Part shown: positions 6,757-13,008 of the stretch, piece by piece | How the letters are laid out: each line of letters starts with the position of its first letter | Position numbering within the stretch: position 1 is the stretch's first letter | Source of the DNA: an uncultured bacterium | GTDB taxonomy: Bacteria > Cyanobacteriota > Vampirovibrionia > Gastranaerophilales > Gastranaerophilaceae | Length of the DNA: 13,008 bases | Direction: 5' to 3' | NCBI GenBank assembly: GCA_900553845.1 | Contig: USEW01000035.1 | Location: 1 to 13,008, forward strand | Program-made: the position numbers and the translations under genes | The notes under the pieces: model-generated | Seen by the model: the letters and a program-made list of their open reading frames with translations, nothing else | What the model was told of the DNA's origin: nothing | The model's database searches: none

Positions 6757-7710
6757 ATGGAAAAGTATAGAATTGGAACAGATGTTGGTGGAACAAATGT
6801 AAAAATAGCTTTGGTTGACAACAAAGGTGCTTTAATATATTCAAATACAGTTCCAACCCGTGCTGAAATGGGATATGAATATACAATTAACAATATAAAA
6901 CAGGCAATTCACGATTTAATGAAAGAAACGAATACTACAAAAGATAATATTGAAGGTATTGGTTTTGGCTTTCCAGGGCAAATCGATTTTACAAACGGTA
7001 TAGTTCGCGCACTACCAAATATTCCAGGCTGGGTAAATGTCCCATTAGCTAAAATAATGGAAGATGAGTTTAAAATCCCAACCCGTGTTGATAATGACGT
7101 TCGAGTTGCAGCATTGGGAGAATTAAATTATGGTGCAGGAATCGGGTGCCAAAATTTGATTTGTATTACTATTGGAACAGGTATTGGGTCTGGCTTAATT
7201 ATAAATGGAAAACTTGTTCGAGGAGCAAGCAACGCTGCTGGTGAAATAGGTCATATAAAAATGCAAATGTTTGACGGTCCTATTTGCGGATGCGGCGATC
7301 AGGGATGTTTTGAAGCGTTTGCATCAGGACCTTCTATTGTTGCTATGGCTTATGATTATATTAAAGGAGGCAAATCTACAAAATTTCGCGAGCTTGCCTC
7401 AGGCGGCGAAATTACTCCTTATATCGTTGCTGAGGCTGCTAAAGCCGGTGATTGTGTAGCTATTAAAATATTTGAAATTATTGGAGAATATATTGGCATT
7501 GGCTTATCATCAGTTATCAACCTTTTAAACCCTGAAAAAATTGTTGTTGGTGGTGGTGTTGCTGATGCAGGCGATATACTTTTTGACCCTATTCGTGAAA
7601 CTATAAAAAAACGTGCTATGAAAATACAAGCCGATGCTTGCCAAATCGTTAAAGCTAAACTTGGCAACACAGCCGGTGTTATTGGTGCAAGCCTTCTTAT
7701 AAAAAGTTAA
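6757..7710 (+). CDS. glcK: ROK-family glucokinase
   Basis: A 317-residue sugar kinase, typical length for bacterial ROK glucokinases, which use ATP to make glucose 6-phosphate in the cytoplasm. Motifs in order: ATP-binding GTDVGGTNVK (7-16), GFPGQID (71-77), catalytic ND (N113-D114, in VDNDVRVAALGE), phosphate loop IGTGIGSG (139-146), then the ROK sugar and zinc site GEIGHIKMQ (162-170, H166) with CGCGDQGCFE (177-186). All catalytic and zinc residues are present. There is no N-terminal helix-turn-helix, so it is an enzyme rather than a ROK repressor. A GTGAG run at 6744-6748 is a weak Shine-Dalgarno eight bases before the ATG. holA follows after 16 bases and is probably co-transcribed. Glucose is the likely substrate, but ROK specificity (glucose, mannose, N-acetylhexosamine) cannot be settled from motifs alone. 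Confidence 0.93.
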   Translation: MEKYRIGTDVGGTNVKIALVDNKGALIYSNTVPTRAEMGYEYTINNIKQAIHDLMKETNTTKDNIEGIGFGFPGQIDFTNGIVRALPNIPGWVNVPLAKIMEDEFKIPTRVDNDVRVAALGELNYGAGIGCQNLICITIGTGIGSGLIINGKLVRGASNAAGEIGHIKMQMFDGPICGCGDQGCFEAFASGPSIVAMAYDYIKGGKSTKFRELASGGEITPYIVAEAAKAGDCVAIKIFEIIGEYIGIGLSSVINLLNPEKIVVGGGVADAGDILFDPIRETIKKRAMKIQADACQIVKAKLGNTAGVIGASLLIKS

Positions 7711-7726
7711 GTGAAATAATATATTT

Positions 7727-8704
7727 ATGAATGCGTATTTTTTATATGGCAAAGAAGATTATGATATAAATAAAAAAATTGAGGACTTAAAAAAAGATTT
7801 TTTAGATCCTCAATTTTCTTCACTTAATTTTAAAACCATAAATAATCCAAATTATGACACACTTGAAGCAACCCTTTTATCACAAGGGTTTATGAATATT
7901 AATACTATTATTGTTATAAATTGTGAAAGATATTTTTTTGATAAAGACAAAATTGATTTTTCGGATAAAGAATTAAAAAGTCTTGAAAAAATATTAAATA
8001 GTGATTTGGATTCAAATAAAAAAGTTATATTTATTGCAAAAATACCAAGAGACTCACAAAAAAAAATTGATACAAGACGTAAAATATTTAAAATTTTAGC
8101 TTCTGACAAAAAAAATACTTTTGAATTTGATGAATATAAATCATATGATAAAAATTTACCATCAAGAGTGATTGATATTGCAAAATCATTTGATTTTAAA
8201 ATAAATATTCAAATTGCTGAAGCACTAATTAAACACTCAGGGGTAAATTTAAATGTTTTAGCTAATCAGATTCAAAAACTTATATTATCAATTTATCCTC
8301 GAAAAACTGCTGAAATAAATGATATAAAAAAATATTGCACACATTGTGATGATGTATTTACCTTAATTGATAAACTTTTTGAAAAAAATCAAGATGACAC
8401 ATTAATTGAACTTAAAAGCCTACTATTAAAACGACATCCGCTTGAAATTCTTGCTGTTTTGCAGTCAACTATTTCAAATTATTTAGTGATAAAAAATTAT
8501 CAAAATAAACTATCAAATTTTGAAATATCAAAAAAAATAGGAATACACGAATATCGTGTCAAACTGGCTATTGATAAGATGAAAAATATAACTTTAAAAG
8601 AGCTTACCAACTTAAAGCTTGCATTAATAAAAGCTGAAGAGAATATAAAAGAAGGCAATTTAAACGAAAAGTTGGCTTTAGAGATTGTATTAATGAACTT
8701 TTAA
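7727..8704 (+). CDS. holA: DNA polymerase III delta subunit
   Basis: A 325-residue protein of normal HolA length. In the clamp loader this subunit opens the beta sliding clamp at the replication fork. The start MNAYFLYGKEDYDINKKI corresponds to the family's F-x-LYGxDxxLI opening. The central segment with ALIKHSGVNLNVLANQIQKL (about 165-184) and the following DDVFTLIDKLFEKN stretch match the delta helical region, and the C-terminal collar helices contain LKRHPLEILAVLQ. As expected for delta, there is no Walker A motif. The Shine-Dalgarno is weak, and the short gap from the glucokinase suggests read-through from that gene. The last two codons converge on etfA: the stop TAA overlaps the etfA stop. 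Sequence identity in this family is low, but length and motif order make the call reliable. Confidence 0.88.
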   Translation: MNAYFLYGKEDYDINKKIEDLKKDFLDPQFSSLNFKTINNPNYDTLEATLLSQGFMNINTIIVINCERYFFDKDKIDFSDKELKSLEKILNSDLDSNKKVIFIAKIPRDSQKKIDTRRKIFKILASDKKNTFEFDEYKSYDKNLPSRVIDIAKSFDFKINIQIAEALIKHSGVNLNVLANQIQKLILSIYPRKTAEINDIKKYCTHCDDVFTLIDKLFEKNQDDTLIELKSLLLKRHPLEILAVLQSTISNYLVIKNYQNKLSNFEISKKIGIHEYRVKLAIDKMKNITLKELTNLKLALIKAEENIKEGNLNEKLALEIVLMNF

Positions 8705-9693
8705 GAAGTGCATTGCAAAAGTAAATTTTCCAATTCTTTTATAACAGAAAAAGCATCATCAACAATACCAATATCGCAATGATTAAAAATAGGTGCATTG
8801 GGCTCATTATTAATAGCAATGATTTTCTTACAATTTTTAATCCCGCACAAATGTTGAATAGCTCCACTTATACCAAACGCAATGTATAAATCAGCAGCAA
8901 CACTTTGTCCTGTTTGTCCTATTTGAATACTTAATGGAGCAAATCCAGCCTCAACAGCCAGCCGCGAAGCTCCTATTTTAGCACCCATTATGTTTGCTAA
9001 GTTTTCAAGTGTAGCAAAACCTTCTTTATTTTTTAACCCCATGCCACCTGAAAGTATTATTTTTGCATTTGCTAAATCACTATTTATCTGCCGTTTTATT
9101 AATTTTATTAATGACAATTTACTTTTATATTCATTAAAATTATAGTCTTTAAAAATTATAACCGGATTATTTTCTTCAAATTTTTCTACCTTAAAAACAT
9201 TTTCACGAACAGTTGCCATTTGTGGATAAGTTTTTGACCAGATAGTTGCCATAAGCTCACCGCCAAAAGTTGGACGTGTTGCACTTAAATTTTTTTCCTC
9301 ATTAATATCAAGTTCAATACAATCAGCAGTTAAACCTGTATGCAAAGAGTTTGAAACCATTGGTGCTATTGTTCTGCCTATATTTGTACCGCCTATTAAA
9401 AAAATTTTAGGATTTATCTCAAAAACTATATCTTTTATACAAGTACAATAATAGTCACTATTAAACTCTTTAAAATTGTCATTTTTTAAAATTATGACTT
9501 CGTCAATGTTAAAATATTTAAGTTCATTAATTAATTCATCAAAATTCAAATCATTCGGACATAACATTAATAGCTTTAATTTAGAGTCATTAAGCTTGCT
9601 TTTTAAATAATTTGCTTTACTCAAAAGTTGAAACACACAAGGACGCAATTTATTTGATATAGAAAATTCACCAAATACTAAAATATCATTCAT
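8701..9693 (-). CDS. etfA: Electron transfer flavoprotein alpha subunit
   Basis: A 330-residue protein of normal EtfA/FixB length that binds the electron-carrying FAD and pairs with EtfB in the cytoplasm. The N-terminal domain has GGTNIGRTIAP (101-111), GLTADC (120-125) and RPTFGG (140-145). The FAD domain has GASR (241-244; R244 corresponds to the conserved flavin-contacting Arg), IGQTG (258-262) and GISGAIQH (274-281). The conserved SGGRG turn reads SGGMG, with Met218 in place of Arg. The start is set by GAGGA (complement of 9701-9705), seven bases before the ATG and inside the last codons of etfB, so the two subunits are translationally linked. The stop codon shares TTAA with holA. There is no dehydrogenase, FixC/FixX or ferredoxin gene nearby to name the partner. 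The family is certain; the electron donor and acceptor are unknown. Confidence 0.96.
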   Translation of the reverse strand: MNDILVFGEFSISNKLRPCVFQLLSKANYLKSKLNDSKLKLLMLCPNDLNFDELINELKYFNIDEVIILKNDNFKEFNSDYYCTCIKDIVFEINPKIFLIGGTNIGRTIAPMVSNSLHTGLTADCIELDINEEKNLSATRPTFGGELMATIWSKTYPQMATVRENVFKVEKFEENNPVIIFKDYNFNEYKSKLSLIKLIKRQINSDLANAKIILSGGMGLKNKEGFATLENLANIMGAKIGASRLAVEAGFAPLSIQIGQTGQSVAADLYIAFGISGAIQHLCGIKNCKKIIAINNEPNAPIFNHCDIGIVDDAFSVIKELENLLLQCTS

Positions 9694-9696
9694 AAC

Positions 9697-10524
9697 TTAA
9701 TCCTCATAATAGTCAAACAACTTTTGGACTTCCTTTAAAATAATTTTTGCATTCTCATTTGAAGACAAATTGGAATAGATTTTCTTCTCACGATTATTAT
9801 CTTCACTATAGCGATAAGCATTATATACATATGTTGGTGAACCTTTTAAGCCTACCTGATTTTTTTCAAAACCTAAATCATTTGCAGTTATAATTTTAAT
9901 ATCCTTTTTTTGACTTTGAACATAACCCAAAACATTTGGATTTCTCAATTTGCAATTATTATTTATAATACACATCAAACTTTTAAACGGCATTTTAACA
10001 ATGTTAAAACTATCATCAAAATTCTGTTGAACAACAATAGAATCGTCATTTGCTTCAATTAAAGAAGAAATATATGTAACAAGTGGAATATTAAGGTTAA
10101 TTGCAATGCCAGGTCCGGTTTGTGCAGTATCACCATCTGATGCAAATTGCCCACATATAACAAGGTCAAATTCATCTTTATATATGTATTTTATTGCTTG
10201 AGAGAGAATTTTAGATGTAATATAAGAATCAGAGCCTAAAAATAATTTATCTGAAATCAAGTATGCTTCATCACATCCGAGCGCTAGTGCATACTTTAAA
10301 ATCTCACAAGCTTTGTTTGGACCCATTGAAAACACGCTTATATGCGTTTGTTTATTTTTATAAGTATCTTTAATATTAAGTGCCATTTCAAGGGCATACT
10401 CGTCGCATGGATTTATTATACTATCCATATTAACCCTATCAATAGTATTGTTTTCAGTCCATTTAATTTGACCTGTATCAGGAACCTGTTTTATACAAAC
10501 AGCTATTTTCAATTGTTGTTTCAT
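9697..10524 (-). CDS. etfB: Electron transfer flavoprotein beta subunit
   Basis: A 275-residue EtfB/FixA. The subunit binds a nucleotide (AMP in classical ETFs, a second FAD in bifurcating ones) and forms the heterodimer with EtfA. Motifs: IKQVPDT (11-17), INPCDEYALEMAL (37-49), the MGP turn (67-69), GSDSYITS (97-104) and the nucleotide-binding block CGQFASDGDTAQTGPGIA (124-141). The NPxDEYALE form and the DGDTAQTGP block are those I associate with ETFs of strict anaerobes, including bifurcating ones; classical mitochondrial-type proteins read NPFxEIAxEEA. An AAAAGG Shine-Dalgarno (complement of 10535-10540) is ten bases before the ATG. The gene lies 20 bases after the TPR gene and three bases before etfA, so all three are probably one transcript. 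Identity is certain; bifurcation is an inference. Confidence 0.95.
   Translation of the reverse strand: MKQQLKIAVCIKQVPDTGQIKWTENNTIDRVNMDSIINPCDEYALEMALNIKDTYKNKQTHISVFSMGPNKACEILKYALALGCDEAYLISDKLFLGSDSYITSKILSQAIKYIYKDEFDLVICGQFASDGDTAQTGPGIAINLNIPLVTYISSLIEANDDSIVVQQNFDDSFNIVKMPFKSLMCIINNNCKLRNPNVLGYVQSQKKDIKIITANDLGFEKNQVGLKGSPTYVYNAYRYSEDNNREKKIYSNLSSNENAKIILKEVQKLFDYYED
9701..9705 (-). promoter_or_regulatory. Shine-Dalgarno of etfA inside the end of etfB
   Basis: GAGGA is formed by the last two sense codons of etfB (Glu-Asp, GAG-GAT), seven bases before the etfA ATG. The overlap couples synthesis of the two subunits, which work one to one. Confidence 0.7.
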
Positions 10525-10534
10525 ACAAACGTAG

Positions 10535-10540
10535 CCTTTT
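10535..10540 (-). promoter_or_regulatory. Shine-Dalgarno of etfB
   Basis: AAAAGG is ten bases before the etfB ATG in the 20-base gap after the TPR gene. It shows that etfB is translated from an internal site of the longer TPR-etfB-etfA message. Confidence 0.55.
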
Positions 10541-10544
10541 AATT

Positions 10545-12314
10545 TTAATTTAGAGTTTCCAAAAGTGCTTTGGCTTCTTCAAAATCAGGCAGCAAATCAT
10601 TTGCTTTATTTAAATATTCACGAGCCTTATCATTTTGAGTCAACTTTATACAACATTTCCCCAAATTTAAAAGTAAATACGGATTATTTTTATAGTCTTT
10701 ATATAATTTTTCAAAATAATTTTTGGCTTCTTCAAAGTTATTTAATTCCATATTAACAAGCCCCAAAAGGTTTAAAGTTTCAGGATTAAGGTTATTTAAA
10801 TATGCTTTTTCAAGCATTTTTTGAGCTTTTTCATATTCTTTATTTGTATAATAAACACTGCCTAAATTATATAAAACTAAAGCATCATTTGAATTTATTT
10901 CATAAGCTTTTTCAAGAGTCAAATGAGCATTTTCAATATCATTTAATTTTAAATAATTTATACCCATAAATTTTAAAATTTCAAAATTGTTATTATCTAT
11001 TTCACAAGCTTTATTATAAAGTGTTTTAGCAGAAATAAAATCGCCTGTCGCACTTAAATAGTTAGCGTATTCAAAATTTATAACAGCATTATCAGGTTCA
11101 AGTTTTAATGCTGTCTGAAACTGGTCATTTGCCTCACTTATAAGATGTTGATTTAAATATATAGTTCCTAAATCCTTATGGGCAAGTGCGTTATCTGGTT
11201 CCATTTTTATAACTTTTTTAAACATTTCAATAGATTCACTTGTTTCACCGGTTTGGTATAAAAGTATAGCATAGTTATAAAAAACATCAGCATTTTCCTG
11301 TTTTTTGTGTATTACAGCTTTCAAAGCTTCTTTTGCCAATTCTAAATTTCCCATACTTCGATGACACAAAGAAAGCTGCTGTGCAATTTGTATTGACTGT
11401 GGATTACTTTTAGCAAGTTCAGTTAATAATGGAAGTGCCAAATCATAAGATGATTTTTGTATATAACAATTTGCAAGGTTAATTTTTAAAACAGGATTTT
11501 TATCATCGGACTTCATTAAAATATTATATATATTTATAGCTTCATCATAATCACCTGCCTGCATTGCACAATATGCATAAGTTGATGAATTCTTTACATC
11601 AAAATGATAATTTGCAGCTATTTTTAAACATTCATAAGCTTGTTTAAAGTCATCTTTAATTTGATATATCTGTGATAAACTCATTAACCCTTCTTTATTG
11701 TCAGGTTCAATTTCAATAAGTTTATTAAACAAAACAACAGCTTCATCAAGCTTGTTTGTCATTATATAAAGCTTACCTAAATTTTTATAAATTTGAGCAT
11801 CGGCGATATTTAGACTAATTGCTTTTTCAAGAACTTCAATTGCACAACTTCTTTCATTTTTTAATATATACATTAAAGCAAGTGTATTATATGCAATACT
11901 ATCAAGTTCACTAAATTCTATAGCTTTTTGAGAATATTCAATAGTTTCATCAATTTTATCAAGACGAAAACAAACTAAAGCTAAATTACGGTAGAGATTT
12001 TCATACTCAGGACGTATTTCCTTTAATTTTATATAAAAATCATAAGCTTTTTGAAAATCATTAATTTTTGTGTATAATGCACCTAAATAAAATAAAGATG
12101 TAGCATCATTTGGATTTATATCATAAACTTTATTAAAATATTCTAATGCTTTTTCATTTTCATTCAGATTGACATAACATAGTGCTGCATTTTTTAAAAC
12201 TTCCAAATTCTCATTTTCAATTTCATAAGCTTCATTTAAAAGCATTAAAGCTTCCTGATATTTTGAATCTTTTATATAATCAATAGATTTCTCTAACAAC
12301 TCATTAATACTCAT
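10545..12314 (-). CDS. Tetratricopeptide-repeat protein, about 17 TPRs
   Basis: A 589-residue protein made almost wholly of 34-residue TPR units from residue ~4 to the C-terminus, giving about 17 repeats. The TPR consensus (small residues at positions 8, 20 and 27, Tyr at 11 and 24, Pro near 32) is clear in units such as AYNTLALMYILKNERSCAIE and AHKDLGTIYLNQHLISEAND, with NPND/EPDN turns between units. There is no signal peptide, membrane helix or fused enzymatic domain, so it is probably a cytoplasmic superhelical scaffold. Its partner cannot be named. A consensus promoter lies directly upstream, with the ATG seven bases after the -10 box and no Shine-Dalgarno. It is the first gene of a unit with etfB (20-base gap) and etfA, a pairing I do not recognise as standard. 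Functional linkage to ETF is possible but rests on position only. Confidence 0.93.
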   Translation of the reverse strand: MSINELLEKSIDYIKDSKYQEALMLLNEAYEIENENLEVLKNAALCYVNLNENEKALEYFNKVYDINPNDATSLFYLGALYTKINDFQKAYDFYIKLKEIRPEYENLYRNLALVCFRLDKIDETIEYSQKAIEFSELDSIAYNTLALMYILKNERSCAIEVLEKAISLNIADAQIYKNLGKLYIMTNKLDEAVVLFNKLIEIEPDNKEGLMSLSQIYQIKDDFKQAYECLKIAANYHFDVKNSSTYAYCAMQAGDYDEAINIYNILMKSDDKNPVLKINLANCYIQKSSYDLALPLLTELAKSNPQSIQIAQQLSLCHRSMGNLELAKEALKAVIHKKQENADVFYNYAILLYQTGETSESIEMFKKVIKMEPDNALAHKDLGTIYLNQHLISEANDQFQTALKLEPDNAVINFEYANYLSATGDFISAKTLYNKACEIDNNNFEILKFMGINYLKLNDIENAHLTLEKAYEINSNDALVLYNLGSVYYTNKEYEKAQKMLEKAYLNNLNPETLNLLGLVNMELNNFEEAKNYFEKLYKDYKNNPYLLLNLGKCCIKLTQNDKAREYLNKANDLLPDFEEAKALLETLN

Positions 12315-12321
12315 AGTTTTT

Positions 12322-12350
12322 ATTATACAAGTTATATTGAACTATTGCAA
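12322..12350 (-). promoter_or_regulatory. Promoter of the TPR-etfB-etfA unit, predicted leaderless
   Basis: Reading leftwards, TTGCAA (12350-12345) is followed by a 17-base spacer and a perfect TATAAT (12327-12322). The TPR-gene ATG begins eight bases after the -10 box (seven bases between), and no Shine-Dalgarno is present, which predicts transcription starting at or beside the ATG. This is the best promoter match in the window together with that of mutS2. Confidence 0.6.
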
Positions 12351-12372
12351 TATGACAAAAGTTTGATAAAAT
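12345..12372 (+). promoter_or_regulatory. Possible rightward promoter of the UvrA fragment
   Basis: The same palindromic TTGCAA (12345-12350), read rightwards, is followed after 16 bases by TAAAAT (12367-12372), nine bases before the ATG at 12382. ATGACA (12352-12357) with TATACT (12376-12381) is an alternative, but it would start transcription inside the frame. Chance matches are likely in DNA this AT-rich. Confidence 0.25.
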
Positions 12373-12381
12373 GTTTATACT

Positions 12382-13008
12382 ATGATAATTGATTATATTG
12401 CTATTCAAAATAATGATGAAAGATTATTATTTTCTGAACACTATGCATGTCCGTATTGTGAGTTCACGGTTGGTAAGTTAGAACCTACGCTTTTTTCTTT
12501 TAATTCACCACTTGGTGCATGTCCAACTTGTCATGGATTAGGGTTTATTTCAACAATTGATCCATCACTTCTTGTAACTGATGAAAATTTATCGATTGCA
12601 GATGGAGCGATCAGATACTTAAAAAATATTATTTTTACGGAAAATTTAGAATGGCAAATGTATAAAGTTTTATTTGAGTATTATCATATTGATTTGTTTA
12701 AACCATATAAAGATTTAAGTGATGAACAAAAAGATATTATTCTTAATGGTTCTAAAGAACCTATTAAATATGAGATTCATTCTAGTGGTGGCATAACTAT
12801 GCGTAAAAATAAAGTAATTGAAGGTTTAGCAACCCTTATTACTAGAAGATATGCTGAAACATCCTCATCTATGCAAAGAGAATATTATGGATCTTATATG
12901 AAAGAAATGATCTGTCCTACTTGTAATGGCAAAAGATTATCAGAGGTGGCTTTATCAGTTAAAGTAGGGGGTAAAAATATTTATGAATTTACGCAGATGT
13001 CTATTTTG
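12382..13008 (+). CDS. uvrA: UvrA excinuclease subunit, N-terminally truncated and cut by the right edge
   Basis: 209 codons are open from an ATG at 12382 to the window end. The product is plainly UvrA, the ATPase that finds DNA lesions for nucleotide excision repair. FSEHYACPYC (17-26) and GACPTCHGLG (45-54) form the first zinc module with the family's C-x2-C-x20-C-x2-C spacing (C23, C26, C47, C50); LEPTLFSFNSPLG lies between. Further on are LITRRY, SSSMQREYYGSYM, CPTCNGKRL and VGGKNI. In E. coli UvrA the first of these cysteines is residue 253, so about 230 residues are missing, including the first Walker A and the UvrB-binding domain. An in-frame TAA at 12367-12369 rules out an upstream continuation in this frame. 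It could be a truncated gene, a remnant of transfer or recombination, or a false join near a contig end. The wording of the motifs looks Firmicutes-like to me. No Shine-Dalgarno precedes the ATG. Confidence 0.85.
   Translation, partial: MIIDYIAIQNNDERLLFSEHYACPYCEFTVGKLEPTLFSFNSPLGACPTCHGLGFISTIDPSLLVTDENLSIADGAIRYLKNIIFTENLEWQMYKVLFEYYHIDLFKPYKDLSDEQKDIILNGSKEPIKYEIHSSGGITMRKNKVIEGLATLITRRYAETSSSMQREYYGSYMKEMICPTCNGKRLSEVALSVKVGGKNIYEFTQMSIL

Noticed and set aside
6757..7710. ROK protein considered as a transcriptional repressor
   Set aside because: There is no N-terminal helix-turn-helix and the length and intact catalytic ND and zinc motifs fit a kinase.
7419..7752. Two overlapping - strand open frames inside glcK
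   Set aside because: They are antisense to intact catalytic motifs of the ROK kinase and show no start signal or family resemblance.
10545..12314. Repeated short words such as ataagctttt in the TPR gene, considered as DNA repeats
   Set aside because: They recur at the 102-base TPR period and follow from encoding similar Ala/Tyr/Glu-Lys-Ala codons; they are protein repeats, not separate DNA elements.

Overview
This is a compact, very AT-rich bacterial segment (roughly 27-30% G+C by eye) with ten complete protein genes and a partial gene at each edge. I see no rRNA, tRNA, CRISPR array or insertion sequence. Gene content (YidD, MutS2, ROK glucokinase, HolA, EtfBA and a long TPR protein, with no respiratory genes) suits a small-genome, fermentative, gut-type anaerobe. 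The cyanobacterial flavour of MutS2 and the short Ser-Phe-Gly motif near the N-terminus of two neighbouring proteins lead me to suspect a non-photosynthetic cyanobacterial relative (Melainabacteria/Gastranaerophilales). That assignment is from memory and is not proven by the sequence; a low-GC Firmicute or another candidate lineage remains possible.

Layout. Positions 1-1157 are read leftwards: a degenerate histidine-phosphatase-fold protein, then yidD, then the start of an unrecognised gene cut by the window edge. Positions 1329-4233 are read rightwards: a PIG-L/LmbE deacetylase and a divergent GH77 (4-alpha-glucanotransferase-like) protein with a C-terminal membrane anchor, both with strong Shine-Dalgarno sites. 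Positions 4287-8704 continue rightwards with mutS2, a ROK glucokinase and holA. Positions 8701-12314 are read leftwards: a protein of about 17 TPRs, then etfB and etfA, convergent with holA so that the two stop codons share one TTAA. From 12382 to the right edge an open frame clearly encodes part of UvrA, but it lacks the first ~230 residues of the family.

How the genes may work together. The GH77-like protein could act on alpha-glucans and the glucokinase would phosphorylate released glucose; the PIG-L protein is probably also a sugar-N-deacetylase. EtfB/EtfA would carry electrons between a dehydrogenase and another carrier, and EtfB has the NPxDEYALE signature common in anaerobe/bifurcating-type ETFs; no dehydrogenase partner lies here. 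MutS2, HolA and UvrA are nucleic-acid maintenance proteins.

Most unusual points: the shared SFG N-terminal motif in adjacent proteins, a tail-anchored GH77-like enzyme, a histidine phosphatase that has kept RHG but lost its other catalytic residues, a recurring promoter architecture that places the -10 box 6-7 bases before the ATG (predicting leaderless mRNAs), and the abruptly truncated UvrA at the right edge.
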